Below, in pieces: positions 34,095 to 42,168 of a DNA stretch of 64,000 nucleotides (position 1 is its first letter; the number at the start of each line of letters is the position of its first letter). Source of the DNA: an uncultured Tenacibaculum sp. (lineage in GTDB: Bacteria; Bacteroidota; Bacteroidia; Flavobacteriales; Flavobacteriaceae); assembly GCF_947504135.1 (NCBI RefSeq), contig NZ_CANNGG010000001.1, positions 434,001-498,000 of the forward strand. The letters are read 5' to 3'. The notes below the pieces were generated by a model. It did not search any database. It was not told the DNA's origin and worked only from the letters and a program-made list of their open reading frames with translations. The translations under genes and the position numbers were made by a program.

Positions 34095-34574
34095 ATGGCA
34101 AGTTTGAAAAAAGTATTACGAAAAAAGAAATACATCAAAATAAAACTCAAAAAAATGGTGACTAATCATTTGGAGTTAACTGCTGAAATTAATGGGGTAA
34201 ATGGAACCTTTATTCTGGATACAGGAGCGTCTAATTCATGTGTTGGATTGGACTTAATTGAGCGTTTTAAACTTGTCTCTGAAGAGAGTGAGGTAAAAGC
34301 AGCAGGAGCTGGAGCAACCGATATGGAAACACAAAAGTCGGAAAATAATTCACTGAAAATTGGAAAGTGGAAAACCGAAGCTTGTGATTTAGTATTGTTT
34401 GACTTAACGCATGTAAATACTGCCTTAAAACAACATAATGCACAAGAGGTTGATGGAATTATAGGTGCAGATATCTTGGAAGCTGGTAAAGCGTTTATTG
34501 ACTATAACAAAAAAGCATTGTACTTAAAGAAGCTTAAAAAGAAAAAAGTTAGAAAATTGAAAGTTCCTTTTTAA
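34095..34574 (+). CDS. retropepsin-like aspartic protease domain protein
   Basis: This 159-residue protein has a basic N terminus (KKVLRKKKYIKIKLKK) and a single retropepsin-like domain with FILDTGASNSCVG (the catalytic D-T-G) near 45, and DGIIGADILE near 125, which carries the second conserved element of the fold. Single-domain proteins of this kind usually work as dimers. There is no signal peptide. Whether it cleaves proteins in the cell is not known. Confidence 0.85.
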   Translation: MASLKKVLRKKKYIKIKLKKMVTNHLELTAEINGVNGTFILDTGASNSCVGLDLIERFKLVSEESEVKAAGAGATDMETQKSENNSLKIGKWKTEACDLVLFDLTHVNTALKQHNAQEVDGIIGADILEAGKAFIDYNKKALYLKKLKKKKVRKLKVPF

Positions 34575-35215
34575 TATTTAAGGAGGGCTCCCATTTCTGT
34601 TAACCTCTGATGTACATCATCATTAGGGTTAATTTTAATAATTTCTATATGAACATGGTTGTGGAATATTTTTCTCAAATGAGTAAGTAACTCTTGTTTG
34701 GAACTTTCTGAAATATTGTCAAAACCTAATAAATAATAAAAACCTTCAGTGTTTATATATCTGCCTAGATAGATATTTTGATTAGTAATGATACCTCTGG
34801 TTTTCTTTATAGATTTTATAAAGTCTTTTTCTGTTGATTTTTCAGGTTTTTTGAAAATCGTATAAATATATTCAATCTTAACTTTTTTAGATTTCAAAGA
34901 ATCTTCGGTTAAGTTAAGCATGATATCATCTGTTACATCAACACCTCCTCTTATGTTAGTTTTGATGCTGTTTATAGTATTAGTCGGTCCATTTGGAATA
35001 GACCACCAACCAAGTATTGAAGAAATTAAATTATATTTTAATGTGTGTTTTTTAGTTTCTTCTTTATTGAGAAAGTATACAGGAGAAAATAAATTTATAT
35101 TACCTACAATTAAGGAAATACTATAAGGATAGGTAATAAACCTATATCCCCTGTTAATACTTTTCTTTAAATCTTCTATTTTTAGTTCGTCTATATTTTT
35201 TAGGCGATATACCAT
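34571..35215 (-). CDS. conserved hypothetical protein
   Basis: This 214-residue protein has no signal peptide and no assigned family. A central segment ILGWWSIPNGPTNTINSIKT, followed by IRGGVDVTDDIM, resembles a motif I recall from other uncharacterised Bacteroidota proteins that carry GWWGxPWGP. The C terminus ends DDVHQRLTEMGALLKY. It overlaps the convergent retropepsin-like gene by four bases. The function is unknown. Confidence 0.75.
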   Translation of the reverse strand: MVYRLKNIDELKIEDLKKSINRGYRFITYPYSISLIVGNINLFSPVYFLNKEETKKHTLKYNLISSILGWWSIPNGPTNTINSIKTNIRGGVDVTDDIMLNLTEDSLKSKKVKIEYIYTIFKKPEKSTEKDFIKSIKKTRGIITNQNIYLGRYINTEGFYYLLGFDNISESSKQELLTHLRKIFHNHVHIEIIKINPNDDVHQRLTEMGALLKY

Positions 35216-35233
35216 TTAGAACTTTATAGCGAA

Positions 35234-36421
35234 TTAACTTAAAACTTCTTTAATTCTCTTGATAGCTTCACGTAATTGTAATTCAGAAGCAGCATATGAT
35301 AAACGAACACAGTTTGGTGCGCCAAAAGCTTCACCAGTTACTGTAGCTACATTTGCTTCTTCTAATAATAACATAGAAAAATCATTTGCATCTTTAATTT
35401 CTTTTCCTTGGATTGTTTTTCCAAAGAAATCAGAAATGTCGGGGAACACATAAAAAGCACCTTCAGGTACGTTTAACTTGAATCCTTCAATTTCTCCTAA
35501 TAATTGTAATACTAAGTCTCTACGATTTTTAAACTCATCTACCATATACTGTACTTTTTCTGGTGATGCTTTTACTGCGGTAATTGCAGCACGTTGAGCG
35601 ATACAGTTGGTTCCTGAAGTAATTTGACCTTGCATTTTTGTACATGCTTTAGCAATCCATTCAGGAGCTCCGATATAACCGATTCTCCATCCTGTCATTG
35701 CAAAAGCTTTCGCTAAACCGTTCACGGTAATGGTACGATCGTACATACTTTCAATAGCAGCAAAACTAAAAGGTTTTGTTCCGTAGTTAATGTGCTCATA
35801 TATTTCGTCAGATAAAATATAAATATCCGGATGCTTCTCTAATACTTTAGCCAATGCTCTGTATTCTTCCTCGCTATAAATTGTTCCACTAGGGTTATTC
35901 GGCGAGTTAAAGAAAATCATTTTTGTTTTTGGCGAAATAGCGGCTTCTAATTGTTCTGGAGTGATTTTGAAATCGTTTTCAATAGAAGAAGGAATTTCGG
36001 TAAACTTAGCCTCACACAAAGTTGCAATTGCAGAATAGCTTACCCAATATGGAGCTGGTAATAATACTTCATCACCAGGGTTTAATAATACCTGAGCTAC
36101 GTTGGCAATAGATTGTTTTGCTCCTGTAGAAACAACTACTTGGTTTGGAGCATATGTTAAGTTATTATCACGTTTAAACTTCTCGCAAATAGCTTCTTTT
36201 AACTCTACATACCCGTCAACTGGAGTGTATGAGTTGTAGTCTTGATTAATAGCTTCAATTGCAGCATCTTTAATAAAATTAGGAGTGTTAAAATCTGGTT
36301 CTCCTAAACTTAAACTAATGATGTCTTTACCTTCAGCTTTTAATTCTCTCGCTTTAGCAGCCATTGCTAAAGTTTGCGATACTGGTAAACTTTGAATTCT
36401 GTTTGATAATGCGTTTGACAT
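35234..36421 (-). CDS. pyridoxal-phosphate aspartate/aromatic aminotransferase
   Basis: This 395-residue class I aminotransferase has the usual regions: SLGEPDFNTP near 40, STGAKQSI near 100, NSPNNPSGTIYS near 170 and the lysine region NGLAKAFAMTGWRIGY near 230, in which Lys binds the cofactor. It probably moves the amino group between aspartate and glutamate or related substrates. It is a single gene upstream of a desaturase gene on the same strand (25-base spacer on the minus strand), so the two may be co-transcribed. Confidence 0.92.
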   Translation of the reverse strand: MSNALSNRIQSLPVSQTLAMAAKARELKAEGKDIISLSLGEPDFNTPNFIKDAAIEAINQDYNSYTPVDGYVELKEAICEKFKRDNNLTYAPNQVVVSTGAKQSIANVAQVLLNPGDEVLLPAPYWVSYSAIATLCEAKFTEIPSSIENDFKITPEQLEAAISPKTKMIFFNSPNNPSGTIYSEEEYRALAKVLEKHPDIYILSDEIYEHINYGTKPFSFAAIESMYDRTITVNGLAKAFAMTGWRIGYIGAPEWIAKACTKMQGQITSGTNCIAQRAAITAVKASPEKVQYMVDEFKNRRDLVLQLLGEIEGFKLNVPEGAFYVFPDISDFFGKTIQGKEIKDANDFSMLLLEEANVATVTGEAFGAPNCVRLSYAASELQLREAIKRIKEVLS

Positions 36422-36445
36422 TGTGTTGTTATGTTGTATGTTGAT

Positions 36446-37537
36446 TTATGCTAATTGCGGTTTTTTTCCTAATTCAGCTAAGTGTCTAAAATGCTCTATA
36501 ACTGCTTTACGTGTGGTTTTATATTCATTATAAGGAAGGTTAAATTCCTTAGCAGTTTCTTTTACAATTTGAGCTAACTTATTATAGTGAATATGAGAAA
36601 TATTTGGGAAAATGTGGTGCTCTACTTGATGATTTAATCCACCTGTATAAAAGTTGATAAACCAATTTTTAGGGGCAAAATTTGCAGTGGTATATAACTG
36701 ATGAATAGCCCAAGTGTTTTTCATATTACCATCTTCATCTGGTAAAGGAGTTTCTGTTTTAGGAACTATGTGTGCTAATTGGAAAACCACGCTTAAAATG
36801 ATTCCTGCAGTATAGTGCATTACAAAAAATCCGATTAATACTTTCCACCAAGCAATATTCATTACTGCAATTGGTAATACAATCCAAAGTGAATAATAAA
36901 TAACTTTCGAAACTACTAGTTTAGTCCATTCTCTAGCTGGATTTGGAAATTCTCCATACGATAACTTTCGCTTTAAGTAACTGTGCATTTGTTTAAAATC
37001 AGTAGTAATTGCCCAGTTAATCGTTAACAATCCGTATAAAAAGATTGAATAATATTTTTGGAATTTATGAATCCATAACCATTGTGTGTGTTTTGAAAAA
37101 CGGATAATTCTACCAGCATCCATATCTTCATCATGATCTTGAATGTTAGTATAAGTATGGTGTAATACATTGTGTTGTACTTTCCAGTTATACACGTTAC
37201 CTGCTAAAATATAAATACTGCTTCCAAAAAGTTTATTTACCCATTTTTTGCTTGAGAAAGATTCATGGTTAGCATCGTGCATCACATTCATTCCAACTCC
37301 AGCCATTCCAACTCCCATTAATACAGTTAAGGCTAATTTTATCCATTGAGACATATCAACAGTTAAAATTAATATGAATGGAACGATAAAAGTAGCTAAC
37401 ATAATTATTGCTTTTGAATATAGTTTCCAGTTACCTGTACGCTTAATGTTGTTTTCTTTAAAGTAAGTGTTAACTCTTTTATTCAGAGTTCTAAAAAACT
37501 TGGCTTTGTCTATTCTTGAGAAGTTTACTGTCTTCAT
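36446..37537 (-). CDS. membrane fatty acid desaturase
   Basis: This 363-residue integral membrane enzyme introduces a double bond into fatty acyl chains. The three histidine boxes are HDANHE near 110, HHTYTN near 140 and the NHQVEHHIFP box near 305, the form seen in acyl-lipid/acyl-CoA front-end desaturases. Four to six membrane helices are visible. The ATG follows a TAnnTTTG element. It probably adjusts membrane fluidity in cold marine conditions, which is inference. Confidence 0.92.
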   Translation of the reverse strand: MKTVNFSRIDKAKFFRTLNKRVNTYFKENNIKRTGNWKLYSKAIIMLATFIVPFILILTVDMSQWIKLALTVLMGVGMAGVGMNVMHDANHESFSSKKWVNKLFGSSIYILAGNVYNWKVQHNVLHHTYTNIQDHDEDMDAGRIIRFSKHTQWLWIHKFQKYYSIFLYGLLTINWAITTDFKQMHSYLKRKLSYGEFPNPAREWTKLVVSKVIYYSLWIVLPIAVMNIAWWKVLIGFFVMHYTAGIILSVVFQLAHIVPKTETPLPDEDGNMKNTWAIHQLYTTANFAPKNWFINFYTGGLNHQVEHHIFPNISHIHYNKLAQIVKETAKEFNLPYNEYKTTRKAVIEHFRHLAELGKKPQLA

Positions 37538-37556
37538 TTATTGTTTGTTTGTACCG

Positions 37557-37564
37557 CAAAAATA
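37557..37564 (-). promoter_or_regulatory. -7 promoter element of the desaturase gene
   Basis: TATTTTTG on the minus strand, matching TAnnTTTG, 20 bases before the ATG. Confidence 0.5.
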
Positions 37565-37655
37565 AACGTTTTTGGTTCACGGTTATTGCTAAAGCTTAAC
37601 TTTTTAACTAGATTAATATCTTTTGCAGAAAAATTAACAATACCAATTAGTTTTT

Positions 37656-37663
37656 TATTTTTG
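37656..37663 (+). promoter_or_regulatory. -7 promoter element of rsmG
   Basis: TATTTTTG, matching TAnnTTTG, 20 bases before the ATG at 37683. Confidence 0.5.
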
Positions 37664-37682
37664 CAGCGGAAAAAATCACTAG

Positions 37683-38312
37683 ATGGAACTTATAAAAAAA
37701 TACTTTGGCAATTTAACGGAAACACAATTAGAACAATTTTCTAAGTTGCAAGAATTGTATCAAGATTGGAATTTGAAAATTAACGTTGTTTCTCGTAAAG
37801 ATATTGATGAATTGTATTTACGTCATGTATTACATTCGTTAGGAATAGCGAAGGTAATGGAGTTTCAACCAGGAGCCAAAGTGATGGATGTAGGTACAGG
37901 AGGAGGTTTTCCAGGAATTCCGTTAGCTATTTTATTTCCTGAAACCCAATTTCATTTGGTAGATTCTATCGGAAAGAAAATTAAAGTAGTAAATGAAGTT
38001 GCTGAAGGTTTAGGTTTACAGAATGTGAAAACAACTCATGGGCGTGTTGAAGAAGTTGATGATACATACGATTTTATTGTAAGTAGAGCGGTAGCGCAAA
38101 TGGAAACATTTCACCGTTGGGTGAAAAATAAAGTGCATAAAAAACAAAATCATGCACTTAAAAACGGAATTTTATATTTAAAAGGTGGTGACCTTACGGA
38201 AGAACTTGCGAACTTTCCTAAAGCCACCATTTATGATTTACCAGACTTTTTTGAAGAAGATTTCTTCGAAACTAAAAAAGTGGTGCATTTACCTATGAAA
38301 TATAAAGGCTAA
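37683..38312 (+). CDS. rsmG: 16S rRNA (guanine527-N7)-methyltransferase
   Basis: This 209-residue SAM-dependent methyltransferase has the RsmG signatures NLKINVVSRKD near 30, LHSLGIA near 50, and the SAM loop VMDVGTGGGFPGIPLAI near 70, followed by DSIGKKIKVV and SRAVAQM. It methylates G527 of 16S rRNA. It overlaps the convergent phosphatase gene by four bases at the stops. Confidence 0.95.
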   Translation: MELIKKYFGNLTETQLEQFSKLQELYQDWNLKINVVSRKDIDELYLRHVLHSLGIAKVMEFQPGAKVMDVGTGGGFPGIPLAILFPETQFHLVDSIGKKIKVVNEVAEGLGLQNVKTTHGRVEEVDDTYDFIVSRAVAQMETFHRWVKNKVHKKQNHALKNGILYLKGGDLTEELANFPKATIYDLPDFFEEDFFETKKVVHLPMKYKG

Positions 38313-38935
38313 GCTTTTACAGAAGAAAAAACATAGTACATTTCAGTAGCAATTTGTAGGCTACACTCTAAGTATTTCTCTTTTTCTATAGGTGTACCGT
38401 CATATAGTTTAGGGTCTTCATAAGTAACAGGTACTCTTTTATCAGCACCAGCAATGAATTGACAACCCTCATCGGCTTGTGAACAAGTCATGATAGCGCA
38501 AAAAGCTGAGCTTGGATTAAAGTCATTATCATACTTTTTAGAAAAACCTATAATAGGTGATGCGTTATCAGCATATTTTACCGCGTATATAGGATTTGTT
38601 CCACCAGATAATTGTTGAATTTGAAATCCGTTATCAACCAAAGTGCTTGCTACTATTTCGTTCATCTCTGTAGCTTCTGTACCGCCAGAGTATGCGTTTA
38701 CATTTGGTATTTGATAATAAAAAGTCATCGTTTGTGACCATACTTGCGACAAATGACTTCTTCTTGAATTATGAGTACAAATAAAATTTAGGCTTATCAT
38801 CTCCTTATTCTCCAGTTTTTCCTGAATGTAACTTATAAGCGGTTGTAAAACTTGTTTTCGCTCTTCCGAAACAGTTGGTAAACTAGAAATAGTTTCCTGT
38901 AGTTCAGAAAACAGAGTTGAGGTTTGTGTTTTCAT
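38309..38935 (-). CDS. low-molecular-weight phosphatase/arsenate reductase-like protein
   Basis: This 208-residue protein has the phosphatase/arsenate-reductase loop FICTHNSRRSHLSQ (C-x5-R type) near 55-67 and a C-terminal acid region with MTCSQADEGC. The fold resembles low-molecular-weight tyrosine phosphatases and thioredoxin-coupled ArsC. It is the last gene of the arsR operon, which favours arsenate reduction or a related metalloid role, though this is inference. The start MKTQTSTLF was chosen because it follows the upstream stop by one base; the ATG at 38962 overlaps that gene. Confidence 0.8.
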   Translation of the reverse strand: MKTQTSTLFSELQETISSLPTVSEERKQVLQPLISYIQEKLENKEMISLNFICTHNSRRSHLSQVWSQTMTFYYQIPNVNAYSGGTEATEMNEIVASTLVDNGFQIQQLSGGTNPIYAVKYADNASPIIGFSKKYDNDFNPSSAFCAIMTCSQADEGCQFIAGADKRVPVTYEDPKLYDGTPIEKEKYLECSLQIATEMYYVFSSVKA

Positions 38936-38936
38936 A

Positions 38937-39407
38937 TTAACAGCATCCTGAGTTTGGTTCACATGCAGTTTGTTTTTGTAAATCAGATAATTTTACTCTT
39001 GGTTTTTCTTGTGGAATTCCGCAGTTATCTTTCGCCAAACAATCTGTTTGTTTTGTAGTTAATAAGAAGTTGGTTCCGTCAAAATCTAATCCATACTTCC
39101 CAATCGTACTTCCTTGATATTCCACTTCAATTTCTAAGTTAGGTGAAATGTTTAATGTCTTTTCAGATAATTCTATAATAGATATTAGTTTCTCAGGGTG
39201 TAATCGATGATCATAATCATTTGCGTTCCAAAGCTGAAAGTTAACCACTTCTTCATTTCTTACCACTCCACCACAATCGATAAAGTTATTAGTAACTTTT
39301 CCTACTTCTGTTACGTGAAAATGATTCGGAACTAAGCTACCGTCAGGTAATTGAAAAGCAATTGTTTTTAATGTGCTTAAATGTTGTTTAATTTCTGAGA
39401 GTTTCAT
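38937..39407 (-). CDS. DUF6428-like protein ending in Cys-Cys
   Basis: This 156-residue cytosolic protein (MKLSEIKQHLSTLKTIAFQL at the start) contains FHVTEVGKVTNNFIDCGG near 35 and a C-terminal cysteine-rich segment (QTDCLAKDNCGI, then ACEPNSGCC). DUF6428 proteins are often found beside ArsR regulators; the activity is unknown. The start ATG at 39407 lies 14 bases after a palindromic operator candidate. The next ATG upstream (39461) would put the operator inside the gene, so I reject it. The vicinal Cys pair at the end may bind As(III) or another metalloid. Confidence 0.75.
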   Translation of the reverse strand: MKLSEIKQHLSTLKTIAFQLPDGSLVPNHFHVTEVGKVTNNFIDCGGVVRNEEVVNFQLWNANDYDHRLHPEKLISIIELSEKTLNISPNLEIEVEYQGSTIGKYGLDFDGTNFLLTTKQTDCLAKDNCGIPQEKPRVKLSDLQKQTACEPNSGCC

Positions 39408-39420
39408 GGTTATAGTGTTT

Positions 39421-39439
39421 ATTGTAATATTACGATTAA
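39421..39439 (-). promoter_or_regulatory. ArsR operator candidate before the DUF6428 gene
   Basis: The 19-bp site ATTGTAATATTACGATTAA differs by one base from the site before arsR. Its first 16 bases are palindromic at 14 of 16 positions. Confidence 0.7.
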
Positions 39440-39454
39440 CGTATTCAAATTTTT

Positions 39455-39784
39455 TTAGCAACAGTTTTGGTTATTCACGTCAAGGTTTAAAAAAGAAGAA
39501 AGTAAGGTTTTAGTCTCTTTCCATGTTGATGGATTGATGCAATAGCAAACGCTAGTTCCTTCAATGGTTCCTTTAATAATGCCAATCTTCTTTAATTCCT
39601 TTAAATGCTGCGAAATGGTAGGTTGCGCTAAACCGATTTCATTTACCAAATCACCACACACGCAAGAATTCAATTTGAATAAGTGTTGTATAATAGCAAT
39701 ACGAGCTGGGTGCCCTAACACTTTTGCGATGGTAGCCAATTGATTTTGCTCTTCAGTAAATATTTCTGATTTGGTTAATCCCAT
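39455..39784 (-). CDS. arsR: ArsR-family metalloregulator
   Basis: This 109-residue winged-helix repressor (MGLTKSEIFTEEQNQLATIA at the start) has LGHPARIAIIQHL, the helix-turn-helix LAQPTISQHLKELKKIGII near 60-80 and a metal-sensing CVC pair (NSCVCGDLV). It ends in NNQNCC. ArsR proteins release DNA on binding As(III), Sb(III) or similar metals. The start at 39784 is supported by a palindromic operator lying just upstream; the ATG at 39832 would put that operator inside the gene. It probably represses itself and the following two genes. Confidence 0.88.
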   Translation of the reverse strand: MGLTKSEIFTEEQNQLATIAKVLGHPARIAIIQHLFKLNSCVCGDLVNEIGLAQPTISQHLKELKKIGIIKGTIEGTSVCYCINPSTWKETKTLLSSFLNLDVNNQNCC

Positions 39785-39798
39785 TGATTCATTATTAT

Positions 39799-39817
39799 AT
39801 TGCAATATTACGATTAA
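39799..39817 (-). promoter_or_regulatory. ArsR operator candidate before arsR
   Basis: The 19-bp site ATTGCAATATTACGATTAA matches the site at 39421-39439 at 18 of 19 positions and is palindromic at 12 of 16 positions in its first 16 bases. It sits 14 bases before the arsR ATG and overlaps a likely -7 element. Confidence 0.7.
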
Positions 39818-39862
39818 TAAGTAAAACACCAATTATTTTTAGTGTTATTTTTTATAAAAAGT

Positions 39863-41095
39863 TTAATACCAGCGCCTTTTCTTCTTTTTAGAAGCTTCTG
39901 ATTTTCTTCCTTTTTTGTGTTTGCTAATGGTGTTTGGCTGCTTTTTAGGCTTAGGTTTTGCTAATGGAAATGGATGATCTTCTATAACTTTTATAGTTCT
40001 ATCCGTAAATTCCTGAATAGCTTTAATGTACGAAGTTTCATCGGCACTACATAGTGAAAAAGCGATTCCAGATTTACCTGCTCTACCAGTTCTACCAATT
40101 CGGTGTACGTAAGTTTCAGGAATGTTAGGTAAGTCAACATTAATTACCGCATCTACTTTGCTAACGTCAATTCCACGAGCAGCAACATCGGTCGCAATTA
40201 AAATGTTGGCTTTATTGTTTTTGAAATCTTCAATAGCTTGGTTTCGTAAGTTTTGTGACTTATCACCATGCACACTGGTTGCTTTATAGCCGTTTTTCTG
40301 AAGTGTTTTCTCTAGTTTGTCAACCCCAAATTTGGTACGACGAAATATAATAATACGACCTTTTATGGTATTACGTAATAAGTGCAAACACAAATCGACC
40401 TTATGCTTTTTAGGGGTGTAGTACAGTAACTGACCAATGTTTGTTGAAGTAGTTTCTGCAGGTGAAATGTCTATCTTCTCTGGCTTGTATAACATTGATC
40501 GAGCCAAGTCACTTACTTTGTCAGGCATTGTTGCAGAAAATAGTAAGGTTTGTTTTTTACGTGGACATAATTCTTCAATCTTTCTTACATCGTCAATAAA
40601 GCCCATATCTAACATTAAATCAGCTTCATCTAAAACAAAAGTTTTCAGTTGGCGGACATCAATACTACCTTGTTTATGCAAGTCGATAAAACGACCTGGT
40701 GTAGCGATTAAAATATCTACCCCTTTTTCTAACACATCTTTTTGAGGCTGTGTAGACATACCACCGTATATAACAGTACTTCTTAAGTTGGTGTACTTAC
40801 TATATGCTTTAAAATTTTCTTCAATTTGAATAGCTAGTTCTCGAGTAGGACTTACAATTAAAGCTTTGATTTTTTTTGCTCTTTTTTCAACATCATCTTC
40901 CTTAGAAAGCTCATGAATGATAGGTAAGGCAAAAGCAGCAGTTTTACCTGTACCCGTTTGTGCAGTTACAATTACATCTTTTTTATCGAGTACTAACGGA
41001 ATTACTTCTTCTTGTACTGGAGTTGGTTTGTGGTGTCTTTCTTCAGTAAGTGCTTTTAAGATAGACTTGCTTAGGTGTAGGTCTGAAAACTGCAT
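39863..41095 (-). CDS. DEAD-box RNA helicase (RhlE-like, first of two)
   Basis: This 410-residue helicase has the family motifs in order: the Q motif (PTPVQEEVIPL), AQTGTGKTAAF (Walker A), SPTRELAIQ, TPGRFIDL, DEADLMLDMGF, SATMP, ATDVAARGIDV and HRIGRTGRAG. The C-terminal tail is basic (KPKKQPNTISKHKKGRKS and KKKKRRWY) and probably binds RNA. It may act in ribosome assembly or RNA decay. The true ATG at 41095 (MQFSDLHLSKS) is after a -7 promoter element; the upstream TTG at 41113 lies inside that element. Confidence 0.93.
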   Translation of the reverse strand: MQFSDLHLSKSILKALTEERHHKPTPVQEEVIPLVLDKKDVIVTAQTGTGKTAAFALPIIHELSKEDDVEKRAKKIKALIVSPTRELAIQIEENFKAYSKYTNLRSTVIYGGMSTQPQKDVLEKGVDILIATPGRFIDLHKQGSIDVRQLKTFVLDEADLMLDMGFIDDVRKIEELCPRKKQTLLFSATMPDKVSDLARSMLYKPEKIDISPAETTSTNIGQLLYYTPKKHKVDLCLHLLRNTIKGRIIIFRRTKFGVDKLEKTLQKNGYKATSVHGDKSQNLRNQAIEDFKNNKANILIATDVAARGIDVSKVDAVINVDLPNIPETYVHRIGRTGRAGKSGIAFSLCSADETSYIKAIQEFTDRTIKVIEDHPFPLAKPKPKKQPNTISKHKKGRKSEASKKKKRRWY

Positions 41096-41110
41096 CAAAA
41101 ATATTTTTTG

Positions 41111-41118
41111 CAAAGGTA
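41111..41118 (-). promoter_or_regulatory. -7 promoter element of the first DEAD-box helicase gene
   Basis: TACCTTTG on the minus strand, matching TAnnTTTG, 15 bases before the ATG at 41095. Confidence 0.5.
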
Positions 41119-41197
41119 GGCCAAAACAGAGAATGAAAAATTTATTTTATAGTATTTCAGAGGGCTAACTAAGTATAAACCCTTGCTAAAGGTACTT

Positions 41198-41230
41198 TTT
41201 ACACTTTTTTGACAATTGATTTACACTTTT
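41198..41230 (+). repeat. 11-bp direct repeat upstream of the YceI-like gene
   Basis: TTTACACTTTT occurs at 41198-41208 and again at 41220-41230, 22 bp apart start to start (two helical turns), 48 bases before the ATG. A regulator-binding site is possible. Confidence 0.5.
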
Positions 41231-41277
41231 AACGGAAGCTTGCGATAGTTTTGATGAAAATTTTAAATACGAATAGT

Positions 41278-41913
41278 ATGAAAACCATTAAAAATAGAAT
41301 TTTGTTAGTTGGGGCATTGCTAACTATAGTTTTGGTAAGCGGGTTTGCTAAAAGTACTTCAATAGTTAAAACAAAAGAAAAAAAGGAGGTAACAGAAACT
41401 GAAAAAAATCAAACAATCAATATGTTTGTAACACACGGACATTGTAGTACGCCGTTTGGAGGTATTGTAGACGATTTAAAAGTAGATGTTCCAGTGCGAA
41501 TGGATGCTGGAAATCCGTTAGAAAACATGCGTATTTCGTTTGAGGTTGATCCAAACTCATTCAAAGCATGTGGAGGCGATGAAGCTGATTTGACAGCAAG
41601 AATTAAAACCAAGGGAGTGTTTATTAATAATAAGAACGACAACATAACGTTTAGAACTACAAATGTTTTTGTTATGGGAGTAGATTGGTATCAAATTAAC
41701 GGAATGCTATCTATTAAAGGAGTTGAAAAAGAAGTGAAGTTTTTTGCAACAGGAATTAGAGAATTTAATAATGCTATGGCTAGCTCATTGGTATTGCAAG
41801 GTCAAGTAAATTTATTGGATTGGGGTATTGACTATGATAAGCTAGTAAACGGACAATCATTAGATGTTCCTACAAAATGGTTGTATTTGAATATGAAAAT
41901 TGAGTTGAGTTAA
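41278..41913 (+). CDS. YceI-like exported protein
   Basis: This 211-residue protein has a signal peptide (MKTIKNRILLVGALLTIVLV) and a lipocalin-like beta-barrel typical of the YceI family: GHCSTPFGGIVDDLKVDVPV near 50-70, WYQINGMLSIKGVEKEVKFF near 140-160 and DWGIDYDKLVNG near 190. YceI proteins bind isoprenoid lipids in the periplasm and are often stress-induced. I chose the ATG at 41278; an ATG 27 bases earlier in frame adds nine residues without a better signal peptide. Confidence 0.8.
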   Translation: MKTIKNRILLVGALLTIVLVSGFAKSTSIVKTKEKKEVTETEKNQTINMFVTHGHCSTPFGGIVDDLKVDVPVRMDAGNPLENMRISFEVDPNSFKACGGDEADLTARIKTKGVFINNKNDNITFRTTNVFVMGVDWYQINGMLSIKGVEKEVKFFATGIREFNNAMASSLVLQGQVNLLDWGIDYDKLVNGQSLDVPTKWLYLNMKIELS

Positions 41914-41926
41914 CGTTAACTATCCA

Positions 41927-42109
41927 TTATAACCTAATATAATTTCTGTAAAGTCGATAAAAAAAGTGTGATTCTGATGAAGTATCTTTTCTTTGCTTTT
42001 CTGTAGAGTTTAAAAGTGTTTTTATATCCTTCTTTATGAACTCTAACTCTAAAAGGATATTTAGGATTTCAGCCAATCTTTCTTTTAGAATTTGTGTTTC
42101 AGGTTTCAT
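41927..42109 (-). CDS. small hypothetical protein
   Basis: This 60-residue frame (MKPETQILKERLAEILNILL at the start) is charged and helical. It fills the gap between the YceI-like gene and the glutaminase gene on the minus strand and could be an adaptor-like coil. I do not recognise it and it has no strong ribosome-binding or promoter signal, so it may be spurious. Confidence 0.45.
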   Translation of the reverse strand: MKPETQILKERLAEILNILLELEFIKKDIKTLLNSTEKQRKDTSSESHFFYRLYRNYIRL

Positions 42110-42168
42110 AGGTTTTTTACAAAAAAATATTTTTAAAGATATAAAATGATTTTAAAAGTAAGTATTCA

